From Balneolaceae bacterium (GTDB lineage: Bacteria > Bacteroidota > Rhodothermia > Balneolales > Balneolaceae), in assembly GCA_007118525.1 (NCBI GenBank), contig SKRK01000369.1, positions 1 through 7,724 of the forward strand: a stretch of 7,724 nt of DNA, given 5' to 3'. The notes below the pieces were generated by a model that saw nothing but the letters and a program-made list of their open reading frames with translations, was not told the origin of the DNA and ran no database searches. This document shows, piece by piece, positions 1-6,668 of the stretch. The stretch's first letter is position 1. Each line of letters begins with the position of its first letter. A program made the position numbers and the translations under genes.

Positions 1-25
1 CCTTTGCAGTTAACACCCGATCCAT
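1..25 (-). CDS. Start of a downstream gene, cut by the window edge (possibly NAD(P)HX epimerase/dehydratase)
   Basis: Eighteen bases after the lon stop codon, an ATG (complement of 23-25) opens a frame that reads MDRVLTAK up to the edge of the window. It is in the same frame as lon, separated from it by the lon TAA and six sense codons. The close spacing on the same strand suggests a gene co-transcribed with lon. The pattern hydrophobic-Leu-Thr-Ala at the extreme N-terminus is how many NnrD/YjeF-type NAD(P)H-hydrate repair enzymes begin (Val/Ile-Leu-Thr-Ala followed by an EMRxxD-like motif). Eight residues are far too few to assign a function, so that identity is only a guess. No clear Shine-Dalgarno precedes the ATG. 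Confidence 0.35.
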
Positions 26-43
26 TGTACTGTCGCCGTATAT

Positions 44-2584
44 TTAATCTACCACGGTAATCTTATCCTGTATACCGGTTTTACTGTTGGTGCCGGCGGC
101 AGTCTTTTTATGTGACTCGGGGACGTCAAAGAATTTAGCCGGATCGTTTACCGGTTCTTTTTCAAGGATGAGGTCAAGAATAGGATCCATTCTTTCAAGA
201 TATTCAACTTCGAGCTTACCGATTACGTCCTCTTCAATCTCGGCTACATCTTTCTCATTTTTCTTGGGCAGAAACACCTTCTCAATGCCTGCACGCTTTG
301 CAGCCAGCACTTTCTCCTTAATACCACCCACCGGCAGTACAAGGCCACGCAGTGTGATTTCGCCCGTCATGGCGAGGGTCCCCTTTACCTTACGCTGCGT
401 AAAGATGGATGCTACAGCTGAAAGCAGTGCAACACCGGCCGATGGTCCGTCTTTAGGTACGGCGCCTTGTGGTACGTGAATGTGGAGATCCCAGTAGTTA
501 AAGGCATCCTCAGGGATACTGAGCTCTTTGTATCGGGCTCGAAGATAACTGATTGCAAGCATGGCCGACTCCTTCATCACATCGCCGAGTTGCCCTGTAA
601 TGTGAAGTTTACCCGATCCTTTGGATACGCTCGCCTCTATAAAGAGAATATCACCGCCGTAGGGTGTCCATGCCAGTCCTGTGGCAACTCCGGGTACGGT
701 TGTTCGTTCGGCCACATCAGAGAAGTATTTTCTTTTGCCGAGAATATCCTGGATATCATTTACGCCAACACTCATGCTCTCAATCTCTTCGCTGGCGATC
801 CGGGCAGCCACATTCCGGCAAACGCCTCCGATTTCACGCTCGAGATTCCTAACGCCGCTTTCACGGGTATACTCGTCAATGACTTTCTCTATGGCAGCAT
901 TGGAAATCTTGATCTTTTTCTTAGTTAATCCGTTTTCCTCGATCTGTTTGGGAATGAGGTACTTTTTGGCGATCTGTACCTTCTCCTCCTGGGTATATCC
1001 GCTGATGTTTATGATCTCCATACGGTCTCTGAGAGGAGCCGGTATGGTGTCGAGCGAGTTTGCCGTGGCAATAAACATCACTTTCGACAGGTCATATCCC
1101 ATTTCAAGATAATTATCCGTAAAGGTGTCGTTCTGTTCCGGATCCAGTACTTCCAGAAGTGCGGATGTCGGATCGCCTCTGAAGTCTGATCCAACCTTGT
1201 CAATCTCATCGAGCATAATTACAGGGTTGCCTTTACCGGCTTTCTTCATTGCTCTTAAAATACGACCGGGAAGGGCGCCGATATATGTTCTTCGGTGTCC
1301 GCGAATTTCAGCTTCGTCATGGATACCACCAAGGCTAAAGCGCTCAAACTCACGGTTCAGTGACCGTGCTATTGACTTACCAAGCGAGGTCTTGCCTACA
1401 CCGGGAGGGCCGTAAAAGCAGAGGATCGGAGCTTTCATATCCTCTTTCAGCTTCAGGACAGCCAGGTATTCAATAATACGTTTTTTAACTTTTTCCAGGC
1501 CATAATGGTCTTCGTCTAATATCTTCCGGGCCCGTTTAAGGTCGAGCTTATCTTTTGAATAGTCACCCCAGGGCAGATCCAGTATCCACTCTACATAGCT
1601 ATGTATAATCCCGTAGTTAGGGGAGGAGCTCGGCGTCATTTCGAGCCTTTGAAGTTCTTTTTCTGCAGTATCAACTACATCCTCGGGTATTCCCTTTTTC
1701 TCTTTCAGCCGGGTTCTGAGTTTTTCAACACTCATCTGCTCGCTGTCTTCGCCAAGAGCCTCCTGTATCGCCTTCATTTGCTGTCGAAGATAGAAATCGC
1801 GCTGCTGATCGTCAATGTCGGTTTTAACTTTTGAACGGATCTCTTCACTGAGGTTCAATACCTGCAGCTCTTTGTTGAGAAACTCCATAACCTTATCGAG
1901 ACGCTCAGAGAACTTTTTAACCTCCAGAATCTGCTGCTTGTCAGAAATGGAAACCTGCAGGTTGGAAGAGATAAAGTTCAGCAGAAAAGATGGACTCGAT
2001 ATATTATTAATGGCAATGGATGCCTCAGAAGGGATATTGGGAGAGAGATTTACAATCTTGCTTGCGGTCTCTTTAATGGATCGAATGGACGCATCCAGTT
2101 CAACTCCGCTGATATCCATATCCTGCCTGACGGCAGTAACGCCGGCCTTAAAAAAGGGTTGTGTTTGGGTAAACTCATTAATCTTGAAGATACTCTTGCC
2201 CTGGATAACAACGCTTTTGCTTCCATCAGGCATTTTGATCAGTTTAAGGATCTGTGCAACCGTACCATACTGGTACATATCATCCGGTTCCGGATCTTCA
2301 ACAGATTCATCTTTTTGGGTAACCACTCCAATGGTTTTATCACTTTCATACGCCTCTTTAACAAGAGCCAATGAACGATCGCGTCCAACGGTAATGGGAA
2401 CCACAACACCCGGGAAAAGTACGGTATTCTTCAAAGGCAGAATTGGCAGTTCATCAGGTATAGCCGATTCCGTAAGTTTTCTCTCCTCTTCTTCGCTCAT
2501 CAGGGGTATAGCCTGTTCAAAATCATCAAACCCCTCATTTTGATCGTCAAATGCTGTCTGTATTTTAAATCGCTGATCAAACAT
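44..2584 (-). CDS. lon: ATP-dependent Lon protease (endopeptidase La, EC 3.4.21.53)
   Basis: Cytosolic hexameric AAA+ serine protease that unfolds and degrades misfolded and specific regulatory proteins. The 846-aa product is complete. Residues 1-45 form an acidic lead-in; the LonN substrate-binding domain starts at LPILPLKNTVLFPG (about 46-59) and is followed by a helical, coiled-coil-prone region (about 210-320). The AAA+ module has Walker A GPPGVGKT (392-399), Walker B VIMLDEID (455-462), sensor-1 Asn509, an arginine-finger region PLRDRME (517-523) and sensor-2 Arg579. The protease domain (about 625-810) carries the Ser-Lys dyad: Ser715 in KDGPSAG and Lys758 in GGIKEK, 43 residues apart as in E. 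coli Lon (S679/K722). It is longer than E. coli Lon (784 aa) because of the N-terminal lead-in and a polar tail of about 35 residues; neither touches the core. An in-frame TAA at 2596-2594 rules out a longer start. Family assignment is very secure; regulation is not evident from sequence. Confidence 0.98.
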   Translation of the reverse strand: MFDQRFKIQTAFDDQNEGFDDFEQAIPLMSEEEERKLTESAIPDELPILPLKNTVLFPGVVVPITVGRDRSLALVKEAYESDKTIGVVTQKDESVEDPEPDDMYQYGTVAQILKLIKMPDGSKSVVIQGKSIFKINEFTQTQPFFKAGVTAVRQDMDISGVELDASIRSIKETASKIVNLSPNIPSEASIAINNISSPSFLLNFISSNLQVSISDKQQILEVKKFSERLDKVMEFLNKELQVLNLSEEIRSKVKTDIDDQQRDFYLRQQMKAIQEALGEDSEQMSVEKLRTRLKEKKGIPEDVVDTAEKELQRLEMTPSSSPNYGIIHSYVEWILDLPWGDYSKDKLDLKRARKILDEDHYGLEKVKKRIIEYLAVLKLKEDMKAPILCFYGPPGVGKTSLGKSIARSLNREFERFSLGGIHDEAEIRGHRRTYIGALPGRILRAMKKAGKGNPVIMLDEIDKVGSDFRGDPTSALLEVLDPEQNDTFTDNYLEMGYDLSKVMFIATANSLDTIPAPLRDRMEIINISGYTQEEKVQIAKKYLIPKQIEENGLTKKKIKISNAAIEKVIDEYTRESGVRNLEREIGGVCRNVAARIASEEIESMSVGVNDIQDILGKRKYFSDVAERTTVPGVATGLAWTPYGGDILFIEASVSKGSGKLHITGQLGDVMKESAMLAISYLRARYKELSIPEDAFNYWDLHIHVPQGAVPKDGPSAGVALLSAVASIFTQRKVKGTLAMTGEITLRGLVLPVGGIKEKVLAAKRAGIEKVFLPKKNEKDVAEIEEDVIGKLEVEYLERMDPILDLILEKEPVNDPAKFFDVPESHKKTAAGTNSKTGIQDKITVVD

Positions 2585-2601
2585 GTAATTGTGTTAAATT
2601 T

Positions 2602-2623
2602 TTATTCGTTATTCATTCTCCTT
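2602..2623 (-). promoter_or_regulatory. AAGGAG motif and four-codon mini-ORF in the lon leader
   Basis: On the minus strand a perfect AAGGAG (complement of 2618-2623) sits 33 bases upstream of the lon ATG, too far to act as its ribosome-binding site. One base after it is an ATG that reads Met-Asn-Asn-Glu-stop (2616 to 2602). The one-base spacing is too short for efficient classical initiation, so this may be chance. It could alternatively be a standby ribosome site or a tiny leader ORF affecting lon translation. The region immediately before the lon ATG is A/T-rich with no Shine-Dalgarno, as is common in Bacteroidota. Confidence 0.2.
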
Positions 2624-2651
2624 ACCGATCCGCAAAATCTCAGCCAAAGAA

Positions 2652-2662
2652 GTACCTGGTAC
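2652..2662. repeat. Short inverted repeat GTACC-T-GGTAC upstream of lon
   Basis: Two perfect 5-bp arms (2652-2656 and 2658-2662) flank a single central base. Overlapping it is the 8-bp palindrome TGGTACCA (2657-2664). It lies 68-78 bases upstream of the lon start and 81-91 bases beyond the stop of the preceding gene, a place where an operator could sit. The spacing is too tight for an RNA hairpin, so if it has a function it would be as a DNA site for a dimeric protein. An 11-bp symmetric site can arise by chance; I do not recognise it as a known operator. Confidence 0.2.
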
Positions 2663-2668
2663 CATAAC

Positions 2669-2696
2669 GTCATAATTTTGAAAAGTGTTCTGCCAA
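2669..2696 (-). promoter_or_regulatory. Weak sigma-70-like promoter candidate for lon
   Basis: Reading the minus strand, TTGGCA (2696 to 2691, five of six matches to TTGACA) is followed after 16 bases by TATGAC (2674 to 2669, four of six to TATAAT). This would give a leader of roughly 75-80 bases before the lon ATG, containing the inverted repeat and the AAGGAG motif. Bacteroidota primary sigma factors normally prefer TAnnTTTG near -7 and a TTTG/TTG element near -33. I found no good match to that pair in the gap, so this call is weak. The 158-bp gap itself makes a separate lon promoter plausible. Confidence 0.2.
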
Positions 2697-2742
2697 TTTG
2701 TGATGTGATATCAGGTTCCTGTCAGTTGGGCAGGTTATCAGT

Positions 2743-4299
2743 TCAGGGAATATAAAACTTTATACCAACCATGGAAGCTCCCATTATTTCTGTGGTAGGA
2801 CCAATACTTCTGCTCTTGAGCTGAACTCCTGCGCTTATATCAAAATAGGTAGTTTCAATGCCGGCGCCAAAACTGTAGTAACCCGGCAGATTTGGTGCAA
2901 ACCGTGTACCGGCCCTGAGAGGCAGAAAGGAGAGAGGACGTAATTCAATGCCAAGGTGCGCAACGGGAGTATTGGCTGAAAACCTGGTTTTGGTAAGAGT
3001 GTAACTGATATCACCCATCACCTTAAGGCGATTGATCTGAAAAAGAGCACCGGCATTCAGCGCTGTTGGCAAAAGCGTTTCGAAAGAGTTCTGTGACATC
3101 TGATCTACCCTGTTAAAGGGTGAGTCGCTAAACTGACTCAGAAAGGATATGTGTTCATTGGGTGCTCCCTGGAAATAGAGATCGGAAAGTAAACCCGGCT
3201 CTGCAGCATCTTCTTCGAGAAACGGTGCGGAGAACTCTTCTGCGTCCCGGTAGTGGTAGATGGCTCCCAAATCGGTAATGGAAAAGCTGATTCTCAGGGA
3301 TTTCTCCGTTGGCATATCTTCACGCCTTAGTACGGAGAGGTCACTGCCAAATGTGATGAGATAGGTAATGCCCAGGTCAAGCCCCATTCCTATTCCGGTT
3401 GGTTTAAGAAGGTCGGAGAGTGAAGCTTTTGGAGCATTAGTAAATTGTTGATTCTGCAGTGGATTGAAGTGGGGATCACTGAAGTACCCGCTGCCTTTCT
3501 GGCTATATTCGGTCTGACGAACCCACTGACTCATATCTTCATTATACCGGTATCGGTTCAGGTATTCGGCGTCCAGGTAAGGCCCGGAAAGTACAATTTT
3601 TGGTGCTATACCCACGATGAACTCAGAGAGTCTGGGGATGAGGCCATTTAAAAACGTGAAAGATTCTGCATAGCCAAAAGACAATTCATGCAGGGTTTGG
3701 TAGCTGTGATGAAAGGATTGATCAACAATCGTCTCGTTATTTACATCAACCGGAGTGCTTGAGAAGTAACCCCGGCCCATTTCATACTGGCTGGAAACAC
3801 GGCTTCTCAAGGCTAATGCATAGCTTTTTTCGGCGCCCGTCCATTTCATTCCAAACCAATACAGATCCGATTGAGACTGCAGGTAGCTAAATAGGCGATC
3901 GTTTGGATAATTTCTGTTTAGAATTTCTTCTCTTGCACCATCTTCAATCATTCGGTTTTCAGCGATTGCATCGTATGGCTGAATTGAACCGGTATAACGA
4001 TTGAACCTGTTGCGCGAACTGGCTATGGGCAGTTGAGAATCAAAATAGGCCCCACCCTGAAAAAGGGCGATTTGCAGTGAATAATTCTTCTCCTGAATTA
4101 GCAGGTTGGCCGGGTTTACAAACAGTGCTTCATACCCGGTAAGGTATGCCGTTCCCCCTCCACCAAGAGCCATATTCTCAGCCGAGAGTGAGATTTGGGC
4201 ACTCGACAGTAGCGGAAATCCTGAAAGCAGGAGCGATAAAAGCAGTGTGAATTTAAGATTTTCCAAAAGAGTACAGTCCGTAGAACTAATTGATAACAC
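2743..4299 (-). CDS. Secreted, probable outer-membrane beta-barrel protein (PorV/DUF5723-like, function unknown)
   Basis: A 518-aa protein as read from the GTG at 4299. Residues 12-34 look like a Sec signal peptide: Lys16, a Leu-rich core, then SSA before Gln35 as a likely signal-peptidase I site. The mature N-terminus has a Gly-rich stretch, ALGGGGTAY (44-52), and VNPANL (61-66), a pattern shared by Bacteroidota barrels of the PorV/FadL-like and DUF5723-like kinds. The body has alternating hydrophobic and polar strands with aromatic girdles. The C-terminal third (about 410-518) reads as successive strands (Gly-rich with LRAGTRF and YYSFGAGIE) and ends close to aromatic residues (KFYIP). It is longer than typical PorV proteins, with polar loops around 250-290 and 350-405. 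The GTG overlaps the helicase stop by 14 bp. Eleven residues precede the signal peptide from this start, so the TTG at 4266 is a credible alternative giving a tidier leader. Barrel and export are well supported; the exact family and any role in type IX secretion or transport are not. Confidence 0.75.
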   Translation of the reverse strand: MLSISSTDCTLLENLKFTLLLSLLLSGFPLLSSAQISLSAENMALGGGGTAYLTGYEALFVNPANLLIQEKNYSLQIALFQGGAYFDSQLPIASSRNRFNRYTGSIQPYDAIAENRMIEDGAREEILNRNYPNDRLFSYLQSQSDLYWFGMKWTGAEKSYALALRSRVSSQYEMGRGYFSSTPVDVNNETIVDQSFHHSYQTLHELSFGYAESFTFLNGLIPRLSEFIVGIAPKIVLSGPYLDAEYLNRYRYNEDMSQWVRQTEYSQKGSGYFSDPHFNPLQNQQFTNAPKASLSDLLKPTGIGMGLDLGITYLITFGSDLSVLRREDMPTEKSLRISFSITDLGAIYHYRDAEEFSAPFLEEDAAEPGLLSDLYFQGAPNEHISFLSQFSDSPFNRVDQMSQNSFETLLPTALNAGALFQINRLKVMGDISYTLTKTRFSANTPVAHLGIELRPLSFLPLRAGTRFAPNLPGYYSFGAGIETTYFDISAGVQLKSRSIGPTTEIMGASMVGIKFYIP

Positions 4300-6568
4300 G
4301 TAACTTTGCAGACCTAAGCATCAGGGTTTTTTGTCCCCGGCTCTTAAAAAATACAACAACTCTTACATCTTTTCCCGATCCATTTCGCTGCAGGATTTTT
4401 CCGGGCCCGAATGTGGAGTGTAACACCTGCACTCCGGGCCTGAACGGGTCATCGTCGTATTCGTACTCATATGTAACTGATGAAGATGGCTTTTTAGTCT
4501 TTGCAGGGGTTCTCCAGTCATACTCTATCTCTGTATCACTGTTCCCCGCCGTATCAAAATCGGTGTCTATGCTTTTCTGATGAATTGTGGCCCCTGTTTC
4601 AGTTCGTACAACGCCGGCATCTACTTCATCAAGAAACCTGGATCGCGCCTGCCGCTGCTCTTCTCCGTATTTATATCTGAGCTTGCTGAAACTGAAGTAA
4701 AGATGCTTTTCAGCGCGTGTGATGGCAACATAGAAAAGTCTTCGTTCCTCCTCATAGTTGGCCTCTTCACCCTCTCTTGGACCCATTGGGAAGAGGTTCT
4801 CTTCAAGCCCTACAATAAATACGACCGGGAATTCAAGCCCTTTTGAGGCATGCACCGTCATCAGCGTAACAGCCGGCTTATCCTCATCGTACTTATCTGT
4901 GTCGGTTATCAGGGTAATCTCCTGCAGAAAATTGGCCAGTTTTGGCTTCTTCGTATTCTGCTGGTAATAGGCAATTGCGTTTTGGAGTTCCAGAACGTTA
5001 TCGCGACGCGTAAGAGACTGCGCGCTGTTCTCTTCCACAAGGGATTTTAGATAGCCGCTCTTTTCAAGAAGTTTTTTGGTTACATCAAGTATTGTGGCGC
5101 CCGACTCGAGCATATCTCTCAGGTTCTTAATCATCAAAACAAATTCACCAATACGGGCCTTGGCCGGTTTATACAGGTCAGCCGACTCAACATTTTGCAG
5201 AATACTCCACACGCTTTCGCCTGCATTTCTCGAACGCTTTAAGAGATCGTTCAGGGTTTTATTGCCGATTCCACGGCTGGGTTCGTTGATGATTCGAAGC
5301 AGCGCCTGTTCATCCTCCGGGTTAACCAGCAGCGTAAGGTATGCAACTACGTCTTTTATCTCTTTACGCTGATAGAAGGAGAGACCGCCAACCAGCTGAT
5401 AGGCAATATTTTTTCTGCGAAATGCTTCTTCAAAAACCCTGCTCTGATAGTTGGTGCGGTAGAGAATCGCAAAGTTATTATTCTTATAACCGTGGCGTAA
5501 ATTCAAATCCTGGATGTAGTTGGCGATTCGATTAGCTTCATCCCGCTCATCAAAGTTTTCGAGTAGGGTTACCGTGTCTCCCTCGTCGTTGTCCGTCCAA
5601 AGGGTTTTTTCAATCTGTTTTTTATTCCGCTTTATTATAGAATCGGCACATTGAAGGATATGCTTGGTAGACCTGTAGTTCTGTTCGAGCGGTACTTCGA
5701 CAGCATTTTCGTAATCTTTTTTGAAATTGAGGATGTTGGAAATATCTGCCCCCCTGAACGAGTAGATACTTTGCGCATCATCACCCACCACGCAAATGTT
5801 CTTGTATTTTTTAGCCAGCATCTGGGTTACCGTGTACTGAGCATTGTTTGTATCCTGGTACTCATCTATCAGGATATATTTGAACCTGTCCTGGTATTTT
5901 TCCAGTATATCCGGGTGCTCTTCAAAAAGTTCTATGGGTTTGATTAACAGATCGTCAAAATCCATGGCGTTGTTCTGCTTCAACCGAACCACATAGATCT
6001 CATAAACCCGTGCGGTAATATCATCGAGCGTGCTCTGAACAAATCGCTCTTTATACATTTCAGGCTTTATAAGCTGGTTCTTCGCATCACTGATTTTATA
6101 TTGAATTGTGCGCGGCCTGATCTCCTTAGGATCAAAGTTGAGCTCTTTTAAAATCAGTTTTATCGCATTTTCTGAATCACTGGAATCATAAATGGAGAAT
6201 GAACTTTTAAAGCCGATCTTCTCGGCTTCAAACCGTAAAATTTTAGAGAAGATAGAGTGAAATGTACCCATCCATAACCCTGTGGCCTTATCCCCAATAA
6301 GGTTCTGAATACGAAGCTGCATTTCGCGGGCGGCTTTGTTGGTGAAGGTAAGAGCCAGGATGTTTTGGGGCAGAGCATGCTGTTGTTGCAGCAGATGTGC
6401 AATTCGATAGGTCAAAACGCGGGTTTTCCCACTACCCGCACCCGCAATAATAAGCAGTGGGCCCTGTACGTGGCCGGCTGCCTTTCTCTGTTGTTCGTTT
6501 AACTCGTTAAGAAAATTTTGTTTTTTGGGAGACTTAGATGATTCCGGCTGAAGGGTAAACTGCTGCAT
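4286..6568 (-). CDS. pcrA: UvrD/PcrA-type ATP-dependent 3'-5' DNA helicase
   Basis: Superfamily 1A helicase that translocates 3'-5' on single-stranded DNA, acting in nucleotide-excision and mismatch repair and in clearing proteins from DNA. The 760-aa protein is complete, close to the usual 720-780. Motifs in order: Q-motif LNEQQ (23-27), Walker A AGAGSGKT (42-49), Ia TFTNKAAREM (74-83), Ib GTFHS (101-105), Walker B ILIDEYQDT (232-240), III VGDDAQSIYSFRGAD (261-275), IV EQNYRST (295-301), the GGLSFYQRKEIKD block (394-406), V TVHASKGLEF (571-580) and VI FYVAITRAE (612-620). After an acidic linker (about 650-707) comes a Tudor-like module (about 711-758: PGVQVLHSTFGPGKI, then FKSRGQKTLML). In PcrA and UvrD the C-terminal module of this kind contacts RNA polymerase, so a role in transcription-coupled repair is inferred. 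An in-frame TAA directly abuts the ATG, fixing the start. The PcrA versus UvrD name is not decided; the module and GGxxFYxR block fit PcrA-like members. Confidence 0.95.
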   Translation of the reverse strand: MQQFTLQPESSKSPKKQNFLNELNEQQRKAAGHVQGPLLIIAGAGSGKTRVLTYRIAHLLQQQHALPQNILALTFTNKAAREMQLRIQNLIGDKATGLWMGTFHSIFSKILRFEAEKIGFKSSFSIYDSSDSENAIKLILKELNFDPKEIRPRTIQYKISDAKNQLIKPEMYKERFVQSTLDDITARVYEIYVVRLKQNNAMDFDDLLIKPIELFEEHPDILEKYQDRFKYILIDEYQDTNNAQYTVTQMLAKKYKNICVVGDDAQSIYSFRGADISNILNFKKDYENAVEVPLEQNYRSTKHILQCADSIIKRNKKQIEKTLWTDNDEGDTVTLLENFDERDEANRIANYIQDLNLRHGYKNNNFAILYRTNYQSRVFEEAFRRKNIAYQLVGGLSFYQRKEIKDVVAYLTLLVNPEDEQALLRIINEPSRGIGNKTLNDLLKRSRNAGESVWSILQNVESADLYKPAKARIGEFVLMIKNLRDMLESGATILDVTKKLLEKSGYLKSLVEENSAQSLTRRDNVLELQNAIAYYQQNTKKPKLANFLQEITLITDTDKYDEDKPAVTLMTVHASKGLEFPVVFIVGLEENLFPMGPREGEEANYEEERRLFYVAITRAEKHLYFSFSKLRYKYGEEQRQARSRFLDEVDAGVVRTETGATIHQKSIDTDFDTAGNSDTEIEYDWRTPAKTKKPSSSVTYEYEYDDDPFRPGVQVLHSTFGPGKILQRNGSGKDVRVVVFFKSRGQKTLMLRSAKLRVIN

Positions 6569-6668
6569 TTATATTTTATTCACTTTAAAAACATTGTAGG
6601 TCCTAAAATTACGAATAATATTTGTTGGGATTGAGGTTGATTCTCATTTATGCCAAAAAATAGAATTC

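Noticed and set aside
1815..2543. Plus-strand open frame of 242 codons opposite the 5' part of lon
   Set aside because: It lies wholly antisense to a strongly conserved gene, is Ser/Leu-rich as expected of a reverse-complement shadow, and shows no recognisable motif. The same applies to the other plus-strand frames across the window.
2711..2742. Possible terminator after the barrel gene (CCTG/CAGG inverted repeats)
   Set aside because: The stems are only 4 bp, and no T-run follows on the minus strand, so it does not qualify as an intrinsic terminator.
2540..2755. Plus-strand 71-codon frame spanning the lon upstream gap
   Set aside because: It overlaps the coding start of lon and the end of the barrel gene, has no convincing ribosome site, and its product resembles no family I know. 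It is better explained as chance in an A/T-rich gap.
6569..6668. Bacteroidota-type promoter for the helicase (TAATTTTA resembling TAnnTTTG, minus strand)
   Set aside because: It matches seven of eight positions, but no TTG/TTTG element lies at the expected distance upstream, and such matches are common in A/T-rich DNA. A promoter in this 100-bp gap is plausible but not localised.
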